Positions 40,839 through 50,585 of a stretch of DNA of 64,000 nucleotides are shown here, in pieces. Numbering within the stretch: position 1 is the first letter of the stretch; each line of letters opens with the position of its first letter. Below the pieces are notes generated by a model. The model made no database searches, was not told the DNA's origin, and saw only the letters and a program-made list of their open reading frames with translations. A program made the translations under genes and the position numbers. Source of the stretch: JAKVBK01 sp022447275 (GTDB lineage Bacteria; Pseudomonadota; Alphaproteobacteria; Rhodobacterales; Rhodobacteraceae); NCBI GenBank assembly GCA_047125605.1, contig CP138932.1, positions 2,914,001-2,978,000 of the forward strand. The letters are read 5' to 3'.

Positions 40839-41975
40839 CTATCCACGGCGCGCAGAAAGTTGCGCGGCATAGGGGCTGGGGACTGCGTCCAACAGTGTCT
40901 CAAGGATGTCGAAATGATCTTCGAACAAAAGTTCGGAGGTTACCGCGCCTACGGGGATCCACATGGCGTCGGCTGCATCATCGCCTGCCTGCAGAGGGGG
41001 CAGCGGCCCGTCCAGTTCAAAGACAAAAGCCTCGGTCCGCAGCCAGCCCCGCTCGGATCGATCGGGGTGATCAAAGACCCGCCGCTGAACAGGCGTGTGG
41101 CCAGACAGGTCTAGACCGGTTTCTTCGTGCAACTCGCGCCAGGCGGCCTCAAGGCCGGTTTCCTCAACCTCGAGAAAGCCGCCGGGCAGGGCGAGCAAGC
41201 CATGGCCGGGATATTGTCCACGCCGGATCAGACAGATCTGCCCCGTGCAAACGACAACCGCATCCACGGTGTTGAGCGCAATCGGAAACCCCCAGCTTTT
41301 CGCCAGCGCGGCCTGGCGTGCTTTCCCATCGGCAGCCACCAGCGCCTCTGCCCGCAGGCCTGCCATCAGCCCCTCATTCTGGTGCGCCCACCCGGCCAGG
41401 ACTGATACGGCAACCTCCCCATACCGGGCGACCAGATTGTCCTCAGTGGTCTCGACCAGCCCATAAAACGCATTTCGCAGCCCCGTGGCGCTGACCGTCT
41501 CGCCCCCCTGGCTGTGGACCGGCGCGCCGTTCCAGCCCCAATCGGGGAACCAGCGCACATAGGCTGAGCTTTTGTCCTTTTCATAGCCGGTCAGGACCAC
41601 ATCCACATCGGCGGGCGACAGTCCCATGTCGAGGATATGACGGGTGACGGCCATGCGCACATTCTGGCCCCAGGCGGCATCGTCATAAAGCGTGTCGACC
41701 AGCGGGGTCACTGCAATTGGCACGGTCGCATCCTGCAGGGCGGCGGCGATCCCCCCGGCCCGCTCCGCATAGGTCAGCGGATTGCGGGGGGTACGTGGAC
41801 GAAAGGCCGAACCTACGAGGATCAAAACCGAGTCTGCAAAACCCATCGCGTGCTGAACAACGGCCTGATGTCCGGCGTGAAAGGGCTGGAACCGGCCAAT
41901 GAAAACCGCCAGCACATGCCGGGCCTTCGGGCTTGGCTTATTGGCGACGGGCAGATCCTGATCGGCAGTTGGCAT
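40839..41975 (-). CDS. Bifunctional NMN adenylyltransferase / Nudix hydrolase (NadM-Nudix)
   Basis: The 378-residue protein fuses an N-terminal nucleotidyltransferase (GRFQPFHAGH at 27-36, VSATGLRNAFYG near 175) to a C-terminal Nudix domain with the box GGFLEVEETGLEAAWRELHEETGL near 275-298 (read in pieces). Homologues make NAD from NMN and hydrolyse ADP-ribose or related compounds, for NAD salvage and housecleaning. It diverges from asd. Confidence 0.92.
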   Translation of the reverse strand: MPTADQDLPVANKPSPKARHVLAVFIGRFQPFHAGHQAVVQHAMGFADSVLILVGSAFRPRTPRNPLTYAERAGGIAAALQDATVPIAVTPLVDTLYDDAAWGQNVRMAVTRHILDMGLSPADVDVVLTGYEKDKSSAYVRWFPDWGWNGAPVHSQGGETVSATGLRNAFYGLVETTEDNLVARYGEVAVSVLAGWAHQNEGLMAGLRAEALVAADGKARQAALAKSWGFPIALNTVDAVVVCTGQICLIRRGQYPGHGLLALPGGFLEVEETGLEAAWRELHEETGLDLSGHTPVQRRVFDHPDRSERGWLRTEAFVFELDGPLPPLQAGDDAADAMWIPVGAVTSELLFEDHFDILETLLDAVPSPYAAQLSARRG

Positions 41976-42156
41976 GGGCGTTTCCCTTTGGGTCTGTCCC
42001 CTCAGGTATGGCGAGCGATGCCCCCCCTTGCAACCGCAAGCGCGCGGGCCGGGCTGATCTTGGCGCCGCGCAAAAGCCTTCGATCGCGCAACCCCCCTTT
42101 CGCGCGGGGCCCGCTTGCGTTATCTGGCGCCCGTTACTCACACGATGGAGGCCGTC

Positions 42157-43179
42157 ATGGGCTACAAGGTCGTCGTCGCGGGTGCCACGGGCAACGTGGG
42201 CCGCGAGATGCTGAACATTCTGGCAGAACGCCAGTTCCCTGTGGATGAGATCGCCGCGCTCGCGTCGCGCCGCTCTCTTGGGACGGAGGTCAGCTTTGGC
42301 GACAAAACCCTGAAGACGCAGGACATCGACACGTTCGATTTCAGCGGATGGGACATGGCCCTGTTCGCAATCGGCTCTGGCCCCACCAAGGAATACGCCC
42401 CCAAGGCGGCGGCGGCGGGCTGCGTGGTGATCGATAATTCGTCGCTCTATCGCTACGATCCCGACATCCCGTTGATCGTTCCCGAGGTGAACCCGGCTGC
42501 CATCCACGGCTATGCCAAAAAGAACATCATCGCCAACCCCAACTGCTCGACCGCGCAGATGGTCGTGGCGCTTAAGCCGCTGCATGATCGCGCCCGGATC
42601 AAGCGCGTTGTCGTCAGCACCTACCAGTCAGTGTCAGGCTCGGGCAAGGACGCCATTGACGAGTTGTGGAACCAGACCAAGGGCGTCTATGTTCCCGGCC
42701 AGGAGATCGAGCCCAGCGTTTACCCCAAGCAGATCGCCTTCAACGTCATCCCCCATATCGACGTATTCATGGAAGACGGCACCACCAAGGAAGAGTGGAA
42801 GATGGTCGCCGAGACCAAGAAGATCGTCGACGGCGCGATCAAGGTGACGGCAACCTGCGTGCGCGTGCCGGTTTTCGTGGGCCACTCTGAGGCGATCAAT
42901 ATCGAAACCGAGGATTTCCTTGATGAAGACGAAGCCCGCGATATCCTGCGCGAAGCTCCGGGCATCATGGTGATCGATAAGCGCGAAGATGGCGGCTATG
43001 TCACGCCGATCGAATGCGTTGGCGATTTCGCCACCTTTATCAGCCGCATCCGGCAGGACAGCACCGTGGAAAACGGCCTAAACCTGTGGTGCGTTTCCGA
43101 CAACTTGCGCAAGGGCGCCGCGCTGAACGCCGTCCAGATCGCAGAGCTTTTGGGCCGCGAGGTTCTCAAGAAAGGCTGA
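42157..43179 (+). CDS. asd: Aspartate-semialdehyde dehydrogenase
   Basis: The 340-residue protein has the NADP site GATGNVGREML at 9-19 and the catalytic Cys C130 in NPNCSTAQM. VVSTYQSVSGSGKDAIDEL and the His region (RVPVFVGHSEAI) are present. It reduces aspartyl phosphate in the pathway to lysine, diaminopimelate, threonine and methionine. GGAGG lies five bases before the ATG. A clear terminator follows. Confidence 0.95.
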   Translation: MGYKVVVAGATGNVGREMLNILAERQFPVDEIAALASRRSLGTEVSFGDKTLKTQDIDTFDFSGWDMALFAIGSGPTKEYAPKAAAAGCVVIDNSSLYRYDPDIPLIVPEVNPAAIHGYAKKNIIANPNCSTAQMVVALKPLHDRARIKRVVVSTYQSVSGSGKDAIDELWNQTKGVYVPGQEIEPSVYPKQIAFNVIPHIDVFMEDGTTKEEWKMVAETKKIVDGAIKVTATCVRVPVFVGHSEAINIETEDFLDEDEARDILREAPGIMVIDKREDGGYVTPIECVGDFATFISRIRQDSTVENGLNLWCVSDNLRKGAALNAVQIAELLGREVLKKG

Positions 43180-43201
43180 CCGGTGCGGTCAACTTTAAAA
43201 G

Positions 43202-43240
43202 GCAAAGGTCTCGGCACCGCGCCGAGGCCTTTGTCCTTTC
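43202..43240 (+). terminator. Intrinsic terminator after asd
   Basis: AAAGGTCTCGGC and GCCGAGGCCTTT form a 12-bp stem with one wobble pair and a 5-base loop, followed by GTCCTTT. It may also serve the converging VPLPA-CTERM pseudogene. Confidence 0.8.
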
Positions 43241-43256
43241 ATGGGCGCTGCATGGA

Positions 43257-43682
43257 TCAGGTGCGCAACCGGCGTACGCCCACAAGGCCGCCCACACCGG
43301 CCAGCAACAGCCATGCGGCGGCGGGCAGCGGCACGGCAGCAATACCTTCAAAGGTGCAGACGGGGTTGTCATCGGACAAATCCGCGTTCAATAAATTCGC
43401 GCTCTTGGAAATGCGATTGATGACAAGCGTGTAGCTGGCCAGCAATGTGTCTGATGAGTTGAAAATACTGACGGTGAAACCCTCAACGCCAGTCGTTGCA
43501 CCGGTCCTAGTTGCAAGAACCCAATTAAACTCATCGGCTTTTGAGTCGTCGATGGTCAGTGCGCCGTCGACGTAGTGACGGCCAAGGAAAGACAACTCAA
43601 AGCGATCGTTCTTGATCGCGGCCTAGGCGGCGGCAGGCAAAAGGCGAGTTGCTGCCAGTGCAGCGCACTAAAAAAACTTCAT
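43257..43682 (-). pseudogene. VPLPA-CTERM surface protein with two amber codons in its signal peptide
   Basis: The C-terminus VPLPAAAWLLLAGVGGLVGVRRLRT is a VPLPA-CTERM sorting signal: motif, hydrophobic helix and basic end. The preceding 90 residues (FTVSIFNSSDTLLASYTLVIN) look like a small secreted beta-rich domain. Read upstream in the same frame from an ATG at 43682, the protein begins MKFF, then TAG, then CAALAATRLLPAAA, then TAG, then AAIKNDRFELSFLG. This is a clear signal peptide interrupted by two amber codons. Unless UAG is read through, no secreted product can be made. The open part alone would start at a TTG at 43595. Confidence 0.7.
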
Positions 43683-44021
43683 GAGTTCTGGTTCCACCCG
43701 CGATCTGAAACCTGTTTTCACAAATGCCAGCTTAGGTGCATTTAGATTGGCACACATATTCCCCCCAAGGTTGCTGCCCCGAGGCGTGATGCATGAATGT
43801 GCGGCGCAGGATGCCAAGGGCGTTAAAGTGGGGATGGCGGACGCACATCCTGTGGCGGCGCGGGCCACAAAGGTCTGCATCCGGGCCTTTTGCCCGCATT
43901 TGAACGAAAAGCCCCCTATTTGGCCGGCGACGAAAAAGACTTTTTTCAGAGATTTTGCCGATCCTCATTCGGCGCCATCTGGGGGGATGGCCGCCATTGG
44001 GCGATGAAGAAGGGGTGCGAA
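43683..44021. other. Intergenic stretch with no gene recognised
   Basis: Divergent start region of the VPLPA-CTERM pseudogene and the HPt-like gene. A plus-strand frame (43681-44007) covers most of it but has no ribosome site, domain or plausible composition. I see no clear promoter. Confidence 0.45.
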
Positions 44022-44396
44022 ATGCTGGTGGAATTCAAGGAAGAGCAGGTGCGGGTCGATTCTGATCGGCTGATCGAACTGTATTGCAATCTGGGCGAAG
44101 CCGGGGCTGAGAACGCGGTATGCCGCGCGATGGAAACCCTTGCCCTGCGCCTTGGGGAGGTGCCGCGCCTGCGCGGCGCTGGCGATCTGGATGCATTGGG
44201 GCGGGCCGCGCGCCGTATGGTTGGCATCGCAAACGAGGTCGGAATGACCACCTTGGCGCGTGTGGCCGGGGATGTGGCAAACGCCTGCGGCAATGGGGAT
44301 GTCACGGGTGCGGCGGCCACATCCGCCCGTCTGATCCGGATCGGTGACAAATCCCTGACAGCTTTGTGCCAAATCAACATCATGCCCTCAGTCTGA
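44022..44396 (+). CDS. HPt-like small protein lacking the phospho-histidine
   Basis: The 124-residue protein has a four-helix pattern close to HPt domains: LGRAARRMVGIANEVGMTTLARVAGDVANACGNGD mirrors the AHxLKGxAxNxGxxxLxxxCxxLE block. The position of the phosphorylated histidine is Arg or Ala and there is no histidine in the protein. It may be a degenerate phosphotransfer or dimerisation module. GGGG lies before the ATG at 44022; the frame is open upstream to 43890 but with no better start. Confidence 0.55.
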   Translation: MLVEFKEEQVRVDSDRLIELYCNLGEAGAENAVCRAMETLALRLGEVPRLRGAGDLDALGRAARRMVGIANEVGMTTLARVAGDVANACGNGDVTGAAATSARLIRIGDKSLTALCQINIMPSV

Positions 44397-44507
44397 CGCA
44401 CGCGCTTTGGCCACCCGCTATGCCATCGCCTTTTGTGTGCAGTGCTTCTGCTTGCGGGACTTGAGCAGCGCGCTACTGTGAGGCGCATATCTCACAGGAG
44501 CCCCGGA

Positions 44508-45920
44508 ATGTCTGAGCCTGACAACGCCCTCGCCTTCATGCAGCCCACGTCAGAGCAGGACGTCACTGATCTTTATCTGATTGCCGGTGGAGACGACTTC
44601 GAAGCAGCCATGTCGGCCCTGCCAGAGGCCGCTCGGGCCTGGGCGGGTCGCAACGGCTTTTCTGGGGCCATTGGCGATGCCCGTCTGCTGCCCGCACCCG
44701 ATGGCGGTGCGATCGCAGTTGTCGGCTATGGCACGCCCTCGCAGCGCAGCCGGGCCCGCTTCACCCTTGCGGCAGGGGGTCAGAAACTGCCTGAGGGCTG
44801 TTATCGGCTGGTAGGTCACGCGCTGTCTGCTGCGGCGCTGGAAGCGGAATGCCTTGGCTGGCTGCTCAGCGGCTATCGTTTTGACCGGTATCGCAAAGCG
44901 GGGCGCAAGGCCGTGGGACTTGTGGCGCCTGACGGGGTGGATGCCGCCCGGGTGGAGGCGCTGGCGGCGGCCGAGGCGCTCACCCGTGATTTGATCAACA
45001 CCCCGGCCGAGGATATGGGCCCCGCCGATTTGCAGGCGGCCGTTGCCGCCTTGGCCACGCTGCACGGGGCGGAAATGTCAGCCACCGTGGGCGATCCGCT
45101 GCTGGAAGAGAACTTTCCCTTGATCCACACCGTGGGCCGGGCCGCGAGCGCGGACAGGGCACCGCGCTTGTTGGATCTGCGATGGGGTGCTGAGGGGCCG
45201 CGGCTGACACTTGTGGGCAAGGGCGTCTGCTTTGACACCGGGGGGCTCAATCTCAAGCCCGGTGGGTCCATGGGATTGATGAAAAAGGATATGGGCGGCG
45301 CGGCGACCGTGCTGGGTCTTGCGCATATGATCATGGCGCAGGGCTGGAAGGTCCGATTGCGGGTGTTGATCCCGGCGGTCGAAAACGCAGTGGCCGGGGC
45401 GTCTTTCCGGCCGGGTGACATCTTCACAGCGCGCAACGGGCTGACGGTCGAGATCAACAACACGGACGCAGAAGGGCGGCTGGTTCTTGCGGACGCGCTG
45501 GCGCTGGCCGCAGAAGAGACGCCTGACCGCATCATTTCGATGGCCACGCTGACCGGGGCCGCGCGGGTAGCCGTGGGGCCTGATCTGGCGCCATTCTTCA
45601 CGGATGATGCAGCCTTGCGGGCCGCTTTGCCGGAAGGCGCGGCGCGCTGGGCTGATCCGGTTTGGGAGCTGCCCTTCCACGCCCCCTATGAGGCGATGAT
45701 CGAGCCCGGCATCGCCGATCTCGACAATGCACCCAAGGGCGGTTTTGCCGGGGCCATTACGGCTGCCCTTTTCCTGCGTCGCTTCGCAGGGGGTGGGGCC
45801 TATACTCATTTTGATGTGTATGGCTGGAACCCGAGCGCCGCGCCGGGCCGTCCGAAGGGGGGCGCAGGCATGGGGGCGCGTGCCCTGTTCGCCGCCCTGC
45901 CTGAGGTGCTGGCGCTGTGA
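44508..45920 (+). CDS. Leucyl aminopeptidase-family (M17) metallopeptidase
   Basis: The 470-residue protein has the M17 signature NTDAEGRL at 318-325 and the metal site KGVCFDTGGLNLKPGGSMGLMKKDMGGAA in pieces near 240-265. The N-terminal domain is the variable PepA type. It removes N-terminal residues from peptides. ACAGGAGC precedes the ATG. It overlaps the following NlpC/P60 gene by GTGA, so the two are probably used together in cell-wall peptide recycling. Confidence 0.9.
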   Translation: MSEPDNALAFMQPTSEQDVTDLYLIAGGDDFEAAMSALPEAARAWAGRNGFSGAIGDARLLPAPDGGAIAVVGYGTPSQRSRARFTLAAGGQKLPEGCYRLVGHALSAAALEAECLGWLLSGYRFDRYRKAGRKAVGLVAPDGVDAARVEALAAAEALTRDLINTPAEDMGPADLQAAVAALATLHGAEMSATVGDPLLEENFPLIHTVGRAASADRAPRLLDLRWGAEGPRLTLVGKGVCFDTGGLNLKPGGSMGLMKKDMGGAATVLGLAHMIMAQGWKVRLRVLIPAVENAVAGASFRPGDIFTARNGLTVEINNTDAEGRLVLADALALAAEETPDRIISMATLTGAARVAVGPDLAPFFTDDAALRAALPEGAARWADPVWELPFHAPYEAMIEPGIADLDNAPKGGFAGAITAALFLRRFAGGGAYTHFDVYGWNPSAAPGRPKGGAGMGARALFAALPEVLAL

Positions 45921-46756
45921 CGTTTGACCGGCGGCGGGTGCCGGTCAATGACCGGGTGGTGGCGCAGCATCTTGCGGAGGCGTTTCCCGATCGCACGCCT
46001 GTCGCCCCGGAGCCGGCCCGGATCGCCCGGCCTGTCGCGGATATTTTGAACGCACCCGGCGGTACGCGGGACAGGCAAGTGCTGCTGGGTCAGCGCTTTG
46101 ATGTGCTGGAACGCCGGGACGGGCACGCATTCGGCCGGGCGCCGGCATCCTCCTATGTGGGATGGGTGGCCGAGGCTGCTTTAGCAGGGGGGGCATCAGA
46201 GCAGGGCAAAGTCAGCCTGATCCGGGCACGACAGAGCCACGCCTATGCCCGCCCCGATTTCAAATCAACGGAGCAACTGGCCGTGCCCCATGGGGCAGTG
46301 GTCCATGTGCGCGCATATGAGGGCCGGTTTGCAGAGACATCCCATGGATGGATCCCACAGGCCCATCTTGCGCCGGACATACGCGATCCGGTCGACACTG
46401 CCCTGATCTATCTGGGCACACCCTATCTGTGGGGGGGCAATTCCTGTTGGGGCATCGATTGTTCCGGCCTCGTGAGCGCGGCGTTTTGCGGCCGCGGTGT
46501 ACCGGTGCCGGGCGACAGTGACCAGCAATTGGCAGAGTTGGGCCAAGCCCTGCCCGCGGATGCCCCTGTGCAGCGTGGTGATCTGTTTTTTTGGAAAGGG
46601 CATGTGGGCCTGATCGAAGATGCAGATACCCTGCTCCATGCCAATGCCCATCACATGGCCGTGGTCCGCGAGCCGCTGCAGGCCGCCATCGCCCGGATCG
46701 CAGACCAGGGTGACGGGCCGGTGATCGGACGGCGTCGGGTCACCCTGCCGGCCTGA
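45917..46756 (+). CDS. NlpC/P60 cell-wall peptidase with SH3-like N-terminus
   Basis: The 279-residue protein has two SH3-like segments (about 25-150) and a C-terminal NlpC/P60 domain with C182 in CWGIDCSGLVSA and H229 in FFWKGHVGLIED. It resembles gamma-D-glutamyl-diaminopimelate endopeptidases of the YkfC group, which act on muropeptides. No signal peptide is seen, in keeping with cytoplasmic recycling. The GTG start overlaps the aminopeptidase stop. Confidence 0.87.
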   Translation: MTFDRRRVPVNDRVVAQHLAEAFPDRTPVAPEPARIARPVADILNAPGGTRDRQVLLGQRFDVLERRDGHAFGRAPASSYVGWVAEAALAGGASEQGKVSLIRARQSHAYARPDFKSTEQLAVPHGAVVHVRAYEGRFAETSHGWIPQAHLAPDIRDPVDTALIYLGTPYLWGGNSCWGIDCSGLVSAAFCGRGVPVPGDSDQQLAELGQALPADAPVQRGDLFFWKGHVGLIEDADTLLHANAHHMAVVREPLQAAIARIADQGDGPVIGRRRVTLPA

Positions 46757-46801
46757 AGGGGGTGTTTTCCGGGCTGCGCGGGGGCGCCCTGCGCGCGCCG
46801 C

Positions 46802-47395
46802 CTATCGCTGTCGCGCTTCGATTTCCCGAGTGATGTTGAACATGCTGTTGGGCAGGGTATCGACGCTTTCCAGCGGCCCAAGGACCACCGTGGTTTCGCC
46901 GCCGGTTTCGTCGGTCATGATCCACTGGCGCAGTTCAATCGGATCGCCTGTGAACACCATCTCCAGCGTGCCCAGTTCTGGTGCTTTGGGATCATGGGCC
47001 AGGATCGAGGTCAGCTCGCTGTCCCCGGAATGTCCGATGATGTTTTCGGAATTGGCCAGATTGATCGAGCGCGACAGGATGAGGTTAAGCGGGGTGCGCT
47101 TCAGGGGAAACTGCTCAGGCGGCTGGTTGGATACAGGATCAAACACCGCCACCTGGCTGCCGCCTGCAATGACAAGCCCGCCATCATTGTCATACTCGAA
47201 CCGGGCGCGGCCTGGCCTGCGCAGATAGAGCTTGCCGGTGGAGACAGCGCCATCAGCCGAGATTTGCGTGAAGGTCGTCTGGGCGGAGCTCAGCCCCCTG
47301 ATATAGTTGGTCAAGCTTGACAGAGGGATCGGGTCCGCCAGGGCGGGCAGGGCTGTTGTCAGGGCGAGGCTGAGCGCGATGAAGATCTTGTACAT
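46802..47395 (-). CDS. lolA: Outer-membrane lipoprotein carrier LolA
   Basis: The 197-residue protein has a signal peptide (YKIFIALSLALTTALPALA) and the LolA fold: YIRGLSSAQTTFTQISADG, GKLYLRRPGRARFEYD and LGTLEMVFTGDPIELRQW. It carries lipoproteins through the periplasm. The ATG at 47395 gives a clean signal peptide; the longer frame does not. It follows ftsK on the same strand after 223 bp, the usual order. Confidence 0.92.
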   Translation of the reverse strand: MYKIFIALSLALTTALPALADPIPLSSLTNYIRGLSSAQTTFTQISADGAVSTGKLYLRRPGRARFEYDNDGGLVIAGGSQVAVFDPVSNQPPEQFPLKRTPLNLILSRSINLANSENIIGHSGDSELTSILAHDPKAPELGTLEMVFTGDPIELRQWIMTDETGGETTVVLGPLESVDTLPNSMFNITREIEARQR

Positions 47396-47618
47396 GTGCC
47401 AACAGATAGGGTGTGAGAGGCAGCTATGGAATAGCGCTGCCCCCGGAAAGGGATGCCTTGTGGGGCAACGCGCAGTCACGATGCAGTCATCCTTGCGACA
47501 ATTCGCTGGGCTTGGGCCCCGGGAGCGCGTTGGTTGCACAACGAGGGCAGCGGGCGGCCCAGCCTGGGTTGTGCATCACTATACGAAGCTGGACCACCTG
47601 GGAAAGCGCCCCGTTCGG

Positions 47619-50540
47619 TCATGCCTCTGGGATCAGGATTTCGCGTTTGCCCACATGGTTGGCCGTAGACACAATGCCTTCTTCCTCCATCTGCTCCACA
47701 AGGCGCGCGGCCTTGTTGTAGCCGATCCCGAGCTTGCGCTGGATGTAGGAGGTGGAGCATTTGCGATCCTTGGCCACGATGGCGACAGCCTGATCATACA
47801 GGGCATCGGCCCCGTTGGTGTTGCCGCCGGTGTTCAGGCCCAGCACGGCATCGATGGCATCTTCCTTGTCCTCGGACGGGCCCTCCTGCACGCCGCCAAC
47901 ATAATCTGGCGGGCCAAAGGCTTTCAGATGGCTCACGATTTCCTCAACCTCTTCGTCGCTGACAAAGGGGCCGTGGCACCGGGTGATCTTACCGCCCCCC
48001 GCCATGTAGAGCATATCGCCCATGCCCAGAAGCTGCTCGGCGCCCATCTCACCCAGTATCGTGCGGCTGTCGACCTTGGAAGTCACCTGGAAGGAAATCC
48101 GGGTTGGGAAATTGGCCTTGATGGTGCCAGTAATCACATCAACTGACGGGCGCTGGGTGGCCATGATCAGGTGGATGCCAGAGGCCCGGGCCATCTGGGC
48201 GAGGCGCTGGATGCAGGCCTCGATCTCTTTGCCGGCGACCATCATCAAATCTGCCATTTCATCGACGATCACCACGATGAAGGGCAGGGCCTCGGGGGCA
48301 AACTCCTCGGTTTCGAAGATCGGATCTCCGGTTTCCTCATCAAAGCCGGTTTGCACCGTGCGCGAGAACATTTCGCTCTTGGCCATCGCATCACGCACTC
48401 GGCCATTGTAGCCGTCGATGTTGCGCACGCCCATCTTGGACATCTTGCGGTAGCGTTCTTCCATTTCGCCCACCACCCATTTCAGGGCGACAACGGCCTT
48501 CTTCGGATCGGTCACCACGGGGGAGAGCAGATGCGGGATGCCGTCATAAACCGACAGTTCCAGCATCTTTGGATCGATCATGATCAGCCTGCATTCCTCG
48601 GGCGTCAGTTTGTAGAGAAGCGACAGGATCATGGTGTTGATCGCAACTGACTTGCCCGAGCCGGTGGTGCCCGCGATTAGCAAATGGGGCATTTTGGCGA
48701 GGTTGGCCACCATCGGTTCGCCGCCGATATCCTTGCCAAGGGCCAGGGGCAGGCGCTGATTTCCGTCGCCAAAGGCGCGGTCCGCAAGGATTTCGCGCAG
48801 GACAACTTTCTCGCGGTGCACGTTGGGCAGTTCGATGCCGATCACCTTGCGCCCCGGGATCGTAGAGACACGGGCCGACAGCGCCGACATGGAGCGGGCG
48901 ATGTCATCGGCAAGGCCAATGACACGGCTGGCCTTCAGGCCGGGTGCGGGCTCCAGTTCGTACATTGTCACGACAGGGCCGGGGCGCACGCTGACGATTT
49001 CGCCCTTTACGCCATAGTCGTCCAAGACGGTTTCCAGCATGCGCGCGTTTTCTTCTAATGCCTCATCGCTGAGGTGGTGGCGCTCGATCGTTGTCGGATT
49101 GGTCAGCAAGGACAGGGGCGGCAGCTCGAAATCAGCCTCTTGCGCATCGAAGGCCAGTTTGGGCTGTGCCTCTGCTTTGGCCCTGCGCGAGGGTTGTGTG
49201 GCCTTGCGGGTTGGATGCTGCACCACGGCCCGACGCTCGATCGGGGCGGAGGGGGCGGCCTGGGACTCGTCCTGTGTGGGCAGGCTTTCGCGGGGCGCGG
49301 CTTTGAAGGGGGCGGCGGTGTCTTCCGGCAAGGCCGCGTCGTCGTCGAATGGGGTCTCCGCTTGTGTTCCGGCCTCTGGCGCCGGGGGGATGGCGCGGGA
49401 TGGCGTTGCCCAATCCGGCTCTGCGATAGATCCGGTATCATCCACCGTGGCCATGGGCGCAGGCGGGATGGCGCCGGGGGTTTTGACAATCATGGGTTCA
49501 GCCGCTTGGGCGCGGGTGACCGGCGGCTCTGCACGCATCAACTCACCCGTGCGTTTCTGTGCCGCCTCGGCTTGACTGCGATTGGCGCGCAGGCGGATTG
49601 CATCGCTGATGCGGGCTTTGATTCTGTCTTCCTGAGGGGCTTCGACCACGTCTTCTTCTGACAAGGGCGGCTCGTGCCGGGGTTGCGCAGGCTCGGAGGA
49701 GGCCCGGCGCACAAGGCCCGAAAGCGGGGCCATCAACCCGGTGCGCGCCCGCGGTTCAGCGGCAGGGGCGGCCACGAGGGGCGCGGGGGCATCAAACGTG
49801 TCATCCTCGATCAGCGCATCGTCGGGCGCGGTGGCTTCAACGCGAGGCTCGGTGGCGCGTTGCGCTGCGTTGCGCGCGCCCCGGGCCGCGGCTTGTGCGC
49901 CAGAGCCCAGCCCGCGCAGTGCGGCGTTGTAAAGCGTGACGATGCCAAACAGGGCAAACCAGCCCAGCCGTTTCAGCTCTTCCTGGGTCGCCCCGAGCAC
50001 GTAGAGCCCCACGCAAACGCTGAGCAGGAACATGGGCAGAGCAATGATCTGGACCGTGTAGGAAGGCTGCATCGGCATGATGTTGGCCAGCGCTCCGAGC
50101 ACTGTGTCGCCCAATAGCCCGCCGAGGCCGAAGGCGTGGCCCCACGAAGGCCCGGGCGCGATGGTGGCGGCAAATACTGCGACAAGCACAAGAGCGACCG
50201 GTGCGATTACCAGCCGTTGCGTGGCCCGGCCCAGCCCGTCATGCAGGATAAGGCGCACACCCCAGACGGCCAACAGCACCACAATCCCCCAAGACGCCAT
50301 CCCGAGGATAATTGCCATCGGCGCGGCCAGTGAGGCCCCGAACCGGCCCAGAAGATTGGCCGTCGGCTCATCGGTGGCGGCCATCCAGCCGGGATCGTCG
50401 GGCACGTAGGATCCAAGGATCAACGCCAGCGCCAAAGCCGCCAGAAGCAGCGCAATGCCGCCGATTTCGGTAAGCCGTCGCAGGATCATTTCCCGCGTCG
50501 CGCTGTCCAGAAATGGGTCTCGCTGGGTTTGATAGGCCAT
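47619..50540 (-). CDS. ftsK: DNA translocase FtsK
   Basis: The 973-residue protein has four to five N-terminal membrane helices (to about 190), a long Pro/Ala-rich linker (about 190-450), the RecA-like motor with Walker [12 protein letters not shown] near 620, [16 protein letters not shown], and a C-terminal gamma winged helix ([25 protein letters not shown]). It anchors at the division septum and pumps chromosome ends apart. It starts between the aminotransferase and lolA genes, a conserved order in Rhodobacterales. Confidence 0.96.
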   Translation of the reverse strand: MAYQTQRDPFLDSATREMILRRLTEIGGIALLLAALALALILGSYVPDDPGWMAATDEPTANLLGRFGASLAAPMAIILGMASWGIVVLLAVWGVRLILHDGLGRATQRLVIAPVALVLVAVFAATIAPGPSWGHAFGLGGLLGDTVLGALANIMPMQPSYTVQIIALPMFLLSVCVGLYVLGATQEELKRLGWFALFGIVTLYNAALRGLGSGAQAAARGARNAAQRATEPRVEATAPDDALIEDDTFDAPAPLVAAPAAEPRARTGLMAPLSGLVRRASSEPAQPRHEPPLSEEDVVEAPQEDRIKARISDAIRLRANRSQAEAAQKRTGELMRAEPPVTRAQAAEPMIVKTPGAIPPAPMATVDDTGSIAEPDWATPSRAIPPAPEAGTQAETPFDDDAALPEDTAAPFKAAPRESLPTQDESQAAPSAPIERRAVVQHPTRKATQPSRRAKAEAQPKLAFDAQEADFELPPLSLLTNPTTIERHHLSDEALEENARMLETVLDDYGVKGEIVSVRPGPVVTMYELEPAPGLKASRVIGLADDIARSMSALSARVSTIPGRKVIGIELPNVHREKVVLREILADRAFGDGNQRLPLALGKDIGGEPMVANLAKMPHLLIAGTTGSGKSVAINTMILSLLYKLTPEECRLIMIDPKMLELSVYDGIPHLLSPVVTDPKKAVVALKWVVGEMEERYRKMSKMGVRNIDGYNGRVRDAMAKSEMFSRTVQTGFDEETGDPIFETEEFAPEALPFIVVIVDEMADLMMVAGKEIEACIQRLAQMARASGIHLIMATQRPSVDVITGTIKANFPTRISFQVTSKVDSRTILGEMGAEQLLGMGDMLYMAGGGKITRCHGPFVSDEEVEEIVSHLKAFGPPDYVGGVQEGPSEDKEDAIDAVLGLNTGGNTNGADALYDQAVAIVAKDRKCSTSYIQRKLGIGYNKAARLVEQMEEEGIVSTANHVGKREILIPEA

Positions 50541-50585
50541 CAGATCTGCTCGTCGTGTTCTGTGTTCTTGTGGGGCACTGGCGCG

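Noticed and set aside
43681..44007. A 108-residue plus-strand frame between the pseudogene and the HPt-like gene
   Set aside because: No ribosome site, no domain and irregular composition.
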